From Nonomuraea guangzhouensis (GTDB taxonomy: Bacteria; Actinomycetota; Actinomycetes; Streptosporangiales; Streptosporangiaceae), in contig NZ_JAHKRM010000002.1 of assembly GCF_019396345.1 (NCBI RefSeq), positions 372,001 to 436,000 of the forward strand: 64,000 nt of DNA, written 5' to 3'. The position numbers were made by a program, and so were the translations under genes. Each line of letters opens with the position of its first letter. The first letter of the stretch is position 1. Positions 8,755 to 18,147 of this stretch are shown here, piece after piece. The notes beneath the pieces are model-generated. The model did no database searches. It was not told where the DNA came from and was given only the letters and a program-made list of their open reading frames with translations.

Positions 8755-9605
8755 TGGCTGGTCGGTGGGCGTGGGGCTGCCTGACGCTGGTGCTCGTATC
8801 CACCGCCGCGTGCGCGGCTCCCGCCCCCTCGACCGCCCCGGAAGCGACCAAGCGGCCCGTCATCGACCCGTCCGCCGAAGCGCAGGCGCTGCACCTGCCG
8901 TTCGACGCCTACAAGCGGACCGAGACGGACATCGAACTCGTCGAGCGGGCAACGGAGGTTCTCGCCGCCCAGTGCCTCCAGAAGAAGGGGTACAGCCGCC
9001 CGGCTCTGCCCGCGTTCACTGTGCTCGAGGCACCCAACCGCCGCCGCTACGGGGTCATAGAGCCCTTGGTCGCGACGCGGACGGGCTATCACGCCCCGCT
9101 CACCTCCGTCGAGAAGGAACGAGACCGGGCGGACCGGGCACGTGGTGGCTACCGCGACGCGGCCGAACGGTCGGCGGCGAACAACTGCCTTGATGACAGC
9201 ATGCGCCGGGTCTACGTCGACGGCACCGAGTCGCCCCTGCTGACGCGCCTGGAGCGGGAGATCTTCGAACAGACCCGGACGAAGGACCTCCATGTCCGGG
9301 CAGCTTTCGACAAGTGGCGGTCGTGCATGCGTACCCGCGGCCAGAAAGAGTACGCCGACCCCTTGGCCGCCGCCGCCGACGACCGGTGGAAGGACCCGGG
9401 TTCGGCGAAAGCCGAAACGGCCACCGCGGTCGCCGACGTCGCGTGCAAGAAGGAGACGGACCTCGTCGAGGTCTGGCGCGGCGCGGAGGAGAAACTCCAG
9501 ACCGCCGCCCTGAAACAGCACCCCGCCGATTTCGACCAGGTCCGCCAGACACTCGACAAGGAACGCGCCGAAGCCACCCGGATCGTCCAGAGCGCCAAGC
9601 CCTAG
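8754..9605 (+). CDS. putative lipoprotein, unknown function
   Basis: 283 aa. The N-terminus has a signal sequence ending in STAAC (Cys20), a plausible lipobox, followed by a Pro/Ala/Ser-rich linker. The rest is charged, helical and has four further cysteines (in AAQCLQKKG, NNCLDDSM, KWRSCMRTRG and DVACKKE), probably forming disulfides outside the membrane. I do not recognise the family, although proteins of this layout are common next to small secreted proteins in actinomycetes. It overlaps the I36-like gene by one base. Its 3' end overlaps the end of the convergent CU044_5270 gene by four bases. Confidence 0.65.
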   Translation: MAGRWAWGCLTLVLVSTAACAAPAPSTAPEATKRPVIDPSAEAQALHLPFDAYKRTETDIELVERATEVLAAQCLQKKGYSRPALPAFTVLEAPNRRRYGVIEPLVATRTGYHAPLTSVEKERDRADRARGGYRDAAERSAANNCLDDSMRRVYVDGTESPLLTRLEREIFEQTRTKDLHVRAAFDKWRSCMRTRGQKEYADPLAAAADDRWKDPGSAKAETATAVADVACKKETDLVEVWRGAEEKLQTAALKQHPADFDQVRQTLDKERAEATRIVQSAKP

Positions 9606-10825
9606 GATCCAGGGCCGCTGCTGATCGGCGCCGGTTGCGCGGTGGCGGTGACGTCGGCGGGGCCCGCGGCCGGGTCCTCCGGCAGGTCGCTGGGCGACGC
9701 CGGAGGGTCAGTGACCGTGGGATCCTCCGTGGAGCCGGAATCGGTCGGCTGGTAGATCGGCCGATCGGTGGGTTGGTCGGTCGGCTGATCGGTGGGTTGG
9801 TCGGTCGGCTGATCGGTGGGCTCGAGGGTCGCGGTGGGCTGCGGAGCGCAGTCGGCGGACTCGATCACCGTGCCCGTCGGCTTCGGCAGCTGGTCCACGA
9901 CGCTCACCTTCAGCTGAGCCGTCGCGGTGAGCTCGGTGCCCGCCGGCGCGCCGGCGGCTTCGGCGTCCACGACCGTGCGCCGTTCCCCAAGCAGCACGTG
10001 GGTGTCCCGATCGAAGATCAGCTGCTCCAGGGTCCCCACCGACTCCCTGCCCAGCGCCACTCCTTCGCGCCCGGCGAAGTCCTTGACCCCCTCGGCCACC
10101 TGTACCCCCGGGATCGACTTGGCGGCCTCGAACAGCGCGTCACGCTGCGCCCTGGGCATGTACGTCTCCCTGAGCAGGTCACCCACCGCGGTGAACGCCA
10201 CCTCGTCGGCGCCCCGCTTGCCACCGGACTCCCGTTTGTAGAGGAGGTCCCGCATCATCGCCGGGTCAGGGGGCAGCGTGCTCAGGTAGGTGTAGTCGAC
10301 CCGGAAGCGCCCGAGCCGGTCGGGGCAGGAGGGGAGCTGTGCCCACTTGGCGGGCGTCCGCTCAGGCGTCTCCTTGGGTGGCGCCGGCTCCGGCCCTTCC
10401 ATCAGCAGCAGGCCGTCCGCACTGGCGTCGACCGACTGCCAGATCTTCCGGTGCGTCCGGGACATGAAACGGATCGCGCTACCGCTGCCCGCCGAGGTCG
10501 AGCTGATCACGCCCTCGGTCTCGACCAGGATGAACTGACCGGGCCTGGGCCGCAGCTCATCCGCCGACACGGCCACCGACTGGGTGGCCGAGGTGGCCAC
10601 CCCCAGCTTCGGCTGCCGCGCCGACAGGGCCACGGCCACGCCCCCGACGAGAGCGACCGTCACCCCGAACGCGGCCACGGCCTGCCAGCCCAGTTTCGGA
10701 AAGTGGAAGCCCCGTCCCTCGCGGGCCTCGCGCAGCAACCGTTCGCGCGCCTTCGCGCGGGCTTCCTCCGGGTACGGCGGAGCGGCCGGCCGGCCGTCCG
10801 CGAACGTCCGAATCTCGTCATCCAT
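9602..10825 (-). CDS. CU044_5270-family membrane protein, sigma-factor partner
   Basis: 407 aa from the ATG at 10825, which has AGAGGAG seven bases upstream. An N-terminal cytosolic part of ~50 residues is followed by one transmembrane helix (WQAVAAFGVTVALVGGVAVAL) and a large outside domain. This is the layout of the CU044_5270 family encoded after ECF sigma factors in actinomycetes, which probably act as anti-sigma or sensor partners. The start overlaps the sigma-factor gene by eight bases (translational coupling). The C-terminal tail holds a PTDQ tandem repeat and is Pro/Thr/Ser/Asp-rich, suggesting a wall-spanning linker. Confidence 0.75.
   Translation of the reverse strand: MDDEIRTFADGRPAAPPYPEEARAKARERLLREAREGRGFHFPKLGWQAVAAFGVTVALVGGVAVALSARQPKLGVATSATQSVAVSADELRPRPGQFILVETEGVISSTSAGSGSAIRFMSRTHRKIWQSVDASADGLLLMEGPEPAPPKETPERTPAKWAQLPSCPDRLGRFRVDYTYLSTLPPDPAMMRDLLYKRESGGKRGADEVAFTAVGDLLRETYMPRAQRDALFEAAKSIPGVQVAEGVKDFAGREGVALGRESVGTLEQLIFDRDTHVLLGERRTVVDAEAAGAPAGTELTATAQLKVSVVDQLPKPTGTVIESADCAPQPTATLEPTDQPTDQPTDQPTDQPTDRPIYQPTDSGSTEDPTVTDPPASPSDLPEDPAAGPADVTATAQPAPISSGPGS
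9750..9822 (-). repeat. 24-bp-period tandem repeat coding PTDQ units
   Basis: Alternating 12-base units related to GGTTGGTCGGTC and GGCTGATCGGTG repeat about three times, encoding consecutive PTDQ tetrapeptides in the outside tail of the CU044_5270 protein. The near-identity of the copies suggests recent slippage and possible length variation between strains. Edges are approximate. Confidence 0.7.
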
Positions 10826-11429
10826 CCTGGGGCTCCTCTGCGAAGGGATCGATGCCGCCAAGAGCCCGGCGTACCTTGACGCGGAGCCGGTGCAGCCTGG
10901 ACCGGACCGTGCCCACCGGCACGCCCAGCGCGAGCGCCGCGTCCTCGTACGTCAGGTCCGCCCACGCCACCAGCAGCAGCAGGTCTCGCTCCGCCGCGCT
11001 GAGCCGGGTCAGCGCCCGCGCCAGCCTGGGCTGGAGCTGCTCGGCGGTGACCCGGTCCGCGCTGCGGTCGTCGAACGAGCCCGGCCGCTCCACGCTCATC
11101 TTGGACATCGCGTGGATGCGCCGTCGCTCCGCCCGGCGATGCTGGGCGACGACCTTGGTGGCGATGCCGTACAGCCAGGGCCTGGCGTCCGGCCACGAGC
11201 GGTCGTAGCGCGCCCGGGCGCGGAAGGCGACGAGGAACACCTCGCCTGTCACGTCCTCGGCCGGCTCTGGGCCGAGGCGCCTGGCGGCGTACCGGTGGAT
11301 CTCTTCGGCGTGCCGGTCGAACAGCGCCGCGAAACGTTCCGGATCACTCATCGATTGCGCGATCAGCGCCGAGTCGTCCAGCGTTTCAGGTAACTCCTGA
11401 ACACCCACCACGTGCCGGTCCTCTCTCAT
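10818..11429 (-). CDS. ECF RNA polymerase sigma factor
   Basis: 203 aa. Region 2 is seen in FAALFDRHAEEIHRYAARR and in EDVTGEVFLVAFRARARYD to PWLYGIATKVVAQHRR. Region 4 is seen in LSAAERDLLLLVAWADLTYE with HTH ALGVPVGTVRSRLHRLRVKV. The family directs RNA polymerase to stress or envelope promoters. The downstream CU044_5270 membrane protein overlaps it and is the likely regulator. The ATG at 11429 has no clear Shine-Dalgarno, and the first ~15 residues are not typical of the family, so the true start may be a few codons downstream. Confidence 0.88.
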   Translation of the reverse strand: MREDRHVVGVQELPETLDDSALIAQSMSDPERFAALFDRHAEEIHRYAARRLGPEPAEDVTGEVFLVAFRARARYDRSWPDARPWLYGIATKVVAQHRRAERRRIHAMSKMSVERPGSFDDRSADRVTAEQLQPRLARALTRLSAAERDLLLLVAWADLTYEDAALALGVPVGTVRSRLHRLRVKVRRALGGIDPFAEEPQDG

Positions 11430-11475
11430 GCGGTCACCCTGTTGTTGGCCGCACGCGGGACACCGGTTCCACCTA

Positions 11476-11509
11476 TTTCACGCTGTTTCCCGTTTCACGC
11501 TGTTTCCCG
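11476..11509. repeat. perfect 17-bp tandem duplication
   Basis: The unit TTTCACGCTGTTTCCCG occurs twice head to tail (11476-11492 and 11493-11509) across the stop codon of the methyltransferase gene. The second unit shifts the frame, so the protein ends in KRETA instead of stopping just after SVK. Confidence 0.9.
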
Positions 11510-12227
11510 CCAGCCGCCACGCCAGGAGGCCGTCCGCGTCCCGGTCGAGCGTGAAGCCGGCCGCGTCGAGCTCGGCATCGAGCCGCCCCCTGCCGGGCCG
11601 GTGGCTGACGCTCACCACCTCGTCCTCACTGATCAGCGCGCCACGCTGCCTGATCTGGTAGAGGAAGCGCCCCCTGACGGTCTCGCCGGCCGCCTCCAGC
11701 ACCTGTCCCCAGATCTCGTACGTGTGCCTGCCGACCTGGTACGACCCCATCCGCTCAAGCTCACCCGGAATGCGCGGAGGCGGTTCGCGATGGTTGAACA
11801 CCAGCAGCCCGCCGGGTTCGAGCTGCCTGGCCAGGACCGCCCACAGCCGCTCCCGCTCGGCCGTGTCGAAGGCGTGCAGGACAGAGATCATCACGACGGC
11901 CTCGACCGGCTCGTCCACGTCCACGTCGAGCGCGCCGCACGGCAGGACGGTCACCCGGGACAGCAGATCGGCGCGCTCCGCCAGGCGGGAGACCAGGACC
12001 GACCGCATGCCGAGCGACGGTTCGACGGCGTAGATCTCCGCCGGGGTCTCCCACGCGATCAGCTCGGTGATCAGGCCGGTGCCGGCGCCGATCTCCATGA
12101 CGCTCCGGCGGACGTCGTTCAGCAGCGGCGGGAGGAGCCGGCGGATCTCCGGGACATGCCCGTCCTCGTGCCAAAGGTCATAGAAGGGGACGGCAACAGA
12201 GTAGTGGTCATGGTACACAAAAGCCAA
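11478..12227 (-). CDS. class I SAM-dependent methyltransferase
   Basis: 249 aa. Motif I VMEIGAGTGLITELI, the acidic end of strand 2 in IYAVEPSLGM, and motif IV around EAVVMISVLHAFDT are all visible in the first half, as expected for a Rossmann methyltransferase. The C-terminal half (EIWGQVLEAAGETVRGRFLYQI) may bind substrate, which cannot be predicted. It starts 12 bp after the PhoD-like gene on the same strand, so the two probably form an operon. The last few residues derive from a 17-bp tandem duplication. Confidence 0.85.
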   Translation of the reverse strand: MAFVYHDHYSVAVPFYDLWHEDGHVPEIRRLLPPLLNDVRRSVMEIGAGTGLITELIAWETPAEIYAVEPSLGMRSVLVSRLAERADLLSRVTVLPCGALDVDVDEPVEAVVMISVLHAFDTAERERLWAVLARQLEPGGLLVFNHREPPPRIPGELERMGSYQVGRHTYEIWGQVLEAAGETVRGRFLYQIRQRGALISEDEVVSVSHRPGRGRLDAELDAAGFTLDRDADGLLAWRLAGNSVKRETA

Positions 12228-12239
12228 CGATAACCGTTT

Positions 12240-13787
12240 TCACGGAAGCCGTACAGAATCGATGCGCTTGACGGTGCTGCCGGAGGATTCGTACCAGTCC
12301 AGTTCGCCGGGCAGGGTCAGCGTGGCCAGGGCGTTCTGGAACCACGGCCCGGCGATGACCTCCCAGCGGAACGGCGGGCGCGGGATGCGGGCCAGCCGCG
12401 CCAGCAGGCCGCCGACCAGCGTGGCCAGGCCGAACTGGCTGAACACGTTGGCCCAGCGCAGCACCGGGCTGAGCGGGTTGCGGATCGGCGAGCAGACGAC
12501 CTGGTAGATCGGCCGGCCGTCGACCTTGGCCAGGTAGGAGTAGTGCACGTCGCCGGAGAGCATCAGCACCGGTTTGCCGACCTGGACCAGCAGCCGGGCC
12601 AGGTCGTCGAACGAGCGGCGGAAGGCCGCCCAGTGCTCGAGGTCGATCGCCTGCCGGAACCGCTCCGAGAGCCTCGCCGCGGTCTTGCCCCACTTGCCGG
12701 CGCAGAGCGCCTCGTTCCAGTTCTGGACGAAGTGGACGCCCTCGGGCAGCAGGAACGGGATCGACGAGCCGATGACCAGCCGCTCGGCGGGCTTGGCGAC
12801 CTCCTTCTCCAGCCAGGCCCACTCGACCGGGTCGAGCATCCGCCGGTCGGCCGGGGTGAGCTGCCTGGCGCACCGGGTGTCGATCATGATCAGGCGGGTG
12901 CCGCCGAGCTCGCGGGAGTAGCTCCACCGGTTGCTGCCGGGCTCGGCGTCGGCCCGTTCGGCGAAGGCGTCGAGCGCCTCGCCGTCCCCGCCCTTCAGCA
13001 GGGTCGCCAGCAGCGCGTCGTCCGCCCGCTCGGCCGGCGACAGGTTGCCGAGGTGCTGGTAGACCCAGTAGGCGCCGAGCCCGGCGATCACCCGGCGCTG
13101 CCACCAGGGGGTCGCGGCCATCTGCTCGCGCCAGGTCTGGGAGGTGTTCCAGTCGTCGCGCAGGTCGTGGTCATCGAAGATCATCGCGGTGGGCACGGTG
13201 GACAGCGCCCACCGGATCTCCGGTTCGGTCCACGCCTGGCGGTAGAGCTCGGCGTACTCCTCGAAGTCGGCGATCTCCTTCTGCGGCTCGCTGCTCCGGC
13301 GGGCGCGGATGAACTCCAGCATCTCGGGTGACGGGCTGTCGGCGTAGACCTGGTCGCCGAGGAGCAGCAGCAGGTCCGGCCACTCCGCGGCGTCCGCGTC
13401 CTTGAGGTGCGAGCCGTAGGAGCGCAGCACGTCCTCGCCGTGTGTCAGGACGTACGTGGCGTCGTGGGGCACGCTGGTGCGGCAGGAGCCGAACGCCAGC
13501 CTGCTCGGCCCGTCCGCCGGAAACAGTCTGATGCGGCTGGGCGGCCAACCTTCGAGCGGCCAGACCTGCTCGTCCCCTATCTTGACCACGTACGAGTCGA
13601 CGCTCTCCGTCAGCTCGAGCAGATCGACGATCGCGTAGTGGTGCCCATGGACGGTGAAGGTGGACGAGGAGAAGACCCGGCCCGCGGCCTCCACGGTCAC
13701 CAGGCCGGGCGTGCCGGTCTCCACCCAGATCGAGGCGCTGGCGGAGTCGACGTAACGCAGCATGGGCCCGACGACCAGAGCGGGCAT
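12240..13787 (-). CDS. PhoD-like alkaline phosphatase/phosphodiesterase
   Basis: 515 aa from the ATG at 13787, chosen for its GGGGGA box and the MPALVVGPMLRYVD start typical of this group. Metallophosphatase motifs are present in order: FGSCR, LLGDQVYAD, FDDHDLRDDWN and LSGDVHYSYLA. There is no Tat or Sec signal, so unlike secreted PhoD this protein is probably cytosolic. The DUF7800-like beta-sandwich region precedes the catalytic domain (first ~100 residues). The substrate is a phosphate ester, not identifiable here. It is first gene of a minus-strand cluster with the methyltransferase. Confidence 0.85.
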   Translation of the reverse strand: MPALVVGPMLRYVDSASASIWVETGTPGLVTVEAAGRVFSSSTFTVHGHHYAIVDLLELTESVDSYVVKIGDEQVWPLEGWPPSRIRLFPADGPSRLAFGSCRTSVPHDATYVLTHGEDVLRSYGSHLKDADAAEWPDLLLLLGDQVYADSPSPEMLEFIRARRSSEPQKEIADFEEYAELYRQAWTEPEIRWALSTVPTAMIFDDHDLRDDWNTSQTWREQMAATPWWQRRVIAGLGAYWVYQHLGNLSPAERADDALLATLLKGGDGEALDAFAERADAEPGSNRWSYSRELGGTRLIMIDTRCARQLTPADRRMLDPVEWAWLEKEVAKPAERLVIGSSIPFLLPEGVHFVQNWNEALCAGKWGKTAARLSERFRQAIDLEHWAAFRRSFDDLARLLVQVGKPVLMLSGDVHYSYLAKVDGRPIYQVVCSPIRNPLSPVLRWANVFSQFGLATLVGGLLARLARIPRPPFRWEVIAGPWFQNALATLTLPGELDWYESSGSTVKRIDSVRLP

Positions 13788-14033
13788 CAGTCCCCCAAAT
13801 TCGACAGTTCGGCACACATGTAGTGGCAAGCCTGCCAGAGTGGCACGTTTGCAGCACCACGATCAACGCATGTAATTGATGACAGCAGATCACCTGGGAT
13901 ACGGCAAACCCGAAAACCCTAGGCAGCAATAAACGCCGCGCTCTAGGATGATCGCGACACGAACGCCCAAACAAGGCAGGCAATGGCGCCTCGCCCCACG
14001 TTCCGGGCGTACACAACAGGAGGAATCCCTTCC

Positions 14034-15311
<1,278 letters not shown>

Positions 15312-15360
15312 CGGCCTGAACTTTAGTCGGCCCTGCCGTCGCCCTAGGTTCGATGCCCGT

Positions 15361-15388
15361 GCCTCCACCGGCTTGCCACGGTGGAGGC
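15361..15388 (+). other. stem-loop abutting a start codon
   Basis: Perfect 10-bp stem GCCTCCACCG / CGGTGGAGGC (15361-15370 and 15379-15388) with an 8-nt loop. It lies 50 bp after the dehydrogenase stop and ends exactly at the ATG at 15389. It may be the terminator of the dehydrogenase gene, or may sequester the GGAGG of the next gene. Confidence 0.6.
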
Positions 15389-15583
15389 ATGCGGAATTTT
15401 CTGGGCGTGATCGTGGTCATCCAGGGTTTGGGGGGCTTTGTGGCGCGGGTCTTCTTCGACACCGAGTTCGGCCTGTTACGCAGGTGGTTCGACATCCCGA
15501 CCCCCGCCTACCTCGCGATCGCCGCGGCCGGGGTCGCCCTGCTGATCTGGAGCGACCACGACCGCCAGAACAAGGAGAACTAG
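15389..15583 (+). CDS. small two-helix membrane protein
   Basis: 64 aa. Two hydrophobic helices (FLGVIVVIQGLGGFVARVFF and PAYLAIAAAGVALLIWS) are linked by a short loop and end in a charged tail. Function unknown; such small proteins are frequent in actinomycetes. The ATG at 15389 is preceded by GGAGG at only one-base spacing inside a hairpin. The longer form starting at 15353 (76 aa) would read through the hairpin and is the alternative. Confidence 0.55.
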   Translation: MRNFLGVIVVIQGLGGFVARVFFDTEFGLLRRWFDIPTPAYLAIAAAGVALLIWSDHDRQNKEN

Positions 15584-15670
15584 CGTCTGCGGTCTCATGG
15601 CGAAGCCTGGTCAGTAGCGGGCTTTGAATCTAGTGTGCGAATCGCCGCCCCCTGCAGCGAGGAGCCGTCC

Positions 15671-17038
15671 ATGAGCAGCATCGAGCAGTTCGGCTACCGT
15701 CAAGAGCTCCAGCGTTCGCTCGGCTTCGCCGACCTGATGATCTACGGCTTGATCTTCATGGTGCCGATCGCGCCGTTCGGCATCTTCGGCAACGTCTTCG
15801 CGCTCTCCGGCGGGATGGTGGCCCTCGCCTACGTGATCGGGCTGGTCGCGATGGCGTTCAGCGGGCTGTCGTACGCGCAGATGGCCAGGGCCTTCCCGAT
15901 GGCCGGATCGGTCTACACCTACGCGGGCCGGGGCATCGCACCGCCGGTCGGGTTCATCGCCGGGTGGGCGATCCTGCTCGACTATCTGCTGGTCCCGGCA
16001 CTGCTCTACCTGGTGGCGAGCACGGCCATGAACTCTTTCGTGCCCGCGGTGCCGGTGTGGCTGTGGCTCGTCGCCTTCGTGCTGCTCAACACCGTGGTGA
16101 ACTACCTCGGCATCCAGATGACGGCCCGGATCACCCGGATCATGCTGGTGGCCGAGCTGCTCGTGCTCGCGATCTTCCTGGTCGTCGCCGGGATCGCGCT
16201 GGCACAGGGCAAGGGCACAGCGGGCGCGCTGACCCCGATCTACGACTCCGCCACCTTCTCCTGGACGCTGGTGTTCGGGGCGGCTTCGGTGGCGGTGCTG
16301 TCGTTCCTCGGCTTCGACGGCATCTCGACGCTGGCCGAGGAGAACCGCGAGGACGCGCGGCGCCTCGGCAGGTCCATGGTGGCCGCGCTGGCGCTGGCCG
16401 CCGTGCTGTTCGTGGTGCAGACCTGGGTCGCGGCGCTGCTGGTGCCCGACAGAGCCGCCCTGCTGGCGCCGGGGGCACAACTGGGCAACGCCTTCTACGA
16501 CATGGCCTCGTACGCCGGCGGCGCCTGGCTGGGCGTGCTGTGCGCGGTGGCGACGGCCATCGCCTGGGGCTTCGCCAACTCGCTGGTCGCGCAGGCGGCC
16601 ACCTCGCGGCTGCTGTTTGCAATGGCGCGTGACCGGCAGTTACCGTCGTTCCTGGCCCGCGTCGACCCTAAGCACAAGGTGCCGGCGAACGCCACGATCG
16701 CCGTCGCGGCCGTCTCGCTGCTGCTCGGTGTCGGCATGAGCCTCTACGACAAGGGCATCGACCTGCTCAGCTCCTTGGTCAACTTCGGCGCGATGACCGC
16801 GTTCCTGCTGCTGCACGTGGCCGTCGTCGTGCACTACGTGGTGCGGCGGCGCAGCCGTAACTGGCTCGCGCACCTGGTCGTGCCGGTGATCGGATTCGCC
16901 GTGCTGGTGCTCGTCGTCATCAACGCCAGCCTCGCGGCCCAGTTGCTCGGCTTCATCTGGCTCGGCCTCGGGCTGCTCGCCGTCGTCGTGCTCTATGTCA
17001 TGGGCCGCAGGCCCGCCCTGCCCTCGGAGGTCTCGTGA
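15671..17038 (+). CDS. APC-superfamily amino-acid/amide permease
   Basis: 455 aa with about 12 hydrophobic helices. The start of the APC fold is clear (LGFADLMIYGLIFMVPIAPF with the GxG-type unwound helix 1, then FPMAGSVYTYAGR). The helix-6 region reads FLGFDGISTLAEENRED, a typical substrate-binding and gating motif. It is an inner-membrane importer of amino acids, amines or related small molecules. The ATG at 15671 has GAGGAG seven bases upstream. Its stop overlaps the formamidase start by four bases (GTGA), so it probably brings in the substrate or a related compound for that enzyme. Confidence 0.88.
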   Translation: MSSIEQFGYRQELQRSLGFADLMIYGLIFMVPIAPFGIFGNVFALSGGMVALAYVIGLVAMAFSGLSYAQMARAFPMAGSVYTYAGRGIAPPVGFIAGWAILLDYLLVPALLYLVASTAMNSFVPAVPVWLWLVAFVLLNTVVNYLGIQMTARITRIMLVAELLVLAIFLVVAGIALAQGKGTAGALTPIYDSATFSWTLVFGAASVAVLSFLGFDGISTLAEENREDARRLGRSMVAALALAAVLFVVQTWVAALLVPDRAALLAPGAQLGNAFYDMASYAGGAWLGVLCAVATAIAWGFANSLVAQAATSRLLFAMARDRQLPSFLARVDPKHKVPANATIAVAAVSLLLGVGMSLYDKGIDLLSSLVNFGAMTAFLLLHVAVVVHYVVRRRSRNWLAHLVVPVIGFAVLVLVVINASLAAQLLGFIWLGLGLLAVVVLYVMGRRPALPSEVS

Positions 17039-18039
17039 ACGTCGTGTCCTATCGTCCCTCGCCTGAGGAGTTCGGCTACACCTTCGGCGGGCGCGCCCCG
17101 GTCGCCAAGGTACGGCCGGGCACGATCGTCGAGCTGTTCACCGAGGACTGCTTCGGCGGCCGGGTCCGTACGGTCGACGACCTGCCGTCACAGGTGTGCG
17201 AGTTCCCCTATCTGAACCCGGTCACCGGGCCGTTCCACGTGATGGGGGCCGAGCCCGGCGACACGCTGGCGCTGCACTTCATCTCGATCACCCCGGCCAG
17301 GGACTGGGCGGTCTCCACCACGTTCCCGCACTTCGGGGCGCTGACCGGCACGCACACCACCGCCATGCTGCAGCCACCGCTGGAGGAACGCGTCTGGCGC
17401 TACGACCTCGACACCGCCAAAGGCGTCGCCGTCTACCACGCCCGCAACAGTGACTACAGTGTGGAACTGCCGCTCGACCCGATGCACGGCACGGTCGGCG
17501 TCGCACCCGCCGCGAACGAGGCCCGGATGACGATCACGCCCGACGCGCACGGCGGCAACATGGACACTCCCGAACTACGCGCGGGCGTCACCGTCTACCT
17601 GGGCGTCAACGTGGCGGGCGGGCTGTTCTCCATCGGCGACGGCCACGGCCGGCAGGGCCACGGCGAGGTGTGCGGCACCGCGGTCGAGGCCGCCATGAAC
17701 ACGGTCGTGGCGGTCGAGCTGATCAAGGGCGTGGCGACGCCCTGGCCGCGGATGGAGGATGACCTGCACCTGATGTCCACCGGTTCGGCCAGGCCGCTGG
17801 AGGACGCCTACCGCATCAGCCAGCACGACCTGGTCACCTGGACGTCGGCACTGACCGGGCTCGATACGCTCGACGCCTACCAGCTGGTCAGTCAGGGCGG
17901 GCAGGCGCCGGTGGGGAACGTGTGCGACACCAACTACACGATGGTCGCCAAACTCCCCAAGTCCTACCTCGGCACCCCGGCCCCGTACGAGTCCGCGCAT
18001 TCGCGGCTGCGCGCTCTCGGAGCCCAGTACGAAGGTTAG
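17035..18039 (+). CDS. acetamidase/formamidase family hydrolase
   Basis: 334 aa, FmdA/AmdA family. Characteristic segments are NPVTGPFHVMGAEPGDTLAL, DAHGGNMDTPELRAG, GLFSIGDGHGRQGHGEVCGT and VEAAMN. The enzymes release ammonia from formamide or short amides in the cytosol using a bound metal and a conserved Glu/Cys environment. The GTG start overlaps the permease stop (GTGA), indicating translational coupling. The permease pairing suggests uptake and hydrolysis of an amide as nitrogen source. It ends 108 bp before the heparinase-like gene, which has its own promoter-like region. Confidence 0.9.
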   Translation: MNVVSYRPSPEEFGYTFGGRAPVAKVRPGTIVELFTEDCFGGRVRTVDDLPSQVCEFPYLNPVTGPFHVMGAEPGDTLALHFISITPARDWAVSTTFPHFGALTGTHTTAMLQPPLEERVWRYDLDTAKGVAVYHARNSDYSVELPLDPMHGTVGVAPAANEARMTITPDAHGGNMDTPELRAGVTVYLGVNVAGGLFSIGDGHGRQGHGEVCGTAVEAAMNTVVAVELIKGVATPWPRMEDDLHLMSTGSARPLEDAYRISQHDLVTWTSALTGLDTLDAYQLVSQGGQAPVGNVCDTNYTMVAKLPKSYLGTPAPYESAHSRLRALGAQYEG

Positions 18040-18061
18040 TTGATCTGCTGGTCACGCGGGT

Positions 18062-18117
18062 TTCGATCAGCTTCCTCGACGAATGCCCATTTGATTCAAC
18101 TTCGATCACTTTCGATC
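18062..18117. promoter_or_regulatory. TTCGATC direct repeats upstream of heparinase-like gene
   Basis: TTCGATC occurs at 18062-18068, 18101-18107 and 18111-18117; the last two are spaced exactly one helical turn apart. DeoR-type regulators often use TTTCG-containing direct repeats, and a DeoR-HTH regulator is encoded just downstream. The assignment is inference. Confidence 0.4.
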
Positions 18118-18147
18118 GCTACTATGGGGGTGTCGGCGAGGAGGATC

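Noticed and set aside
9750..9822. Short repeats considered as a CRISPR array
   Set aside because: Repeats are coding, contiguous and without unique spacers; they encode PTDQ units.
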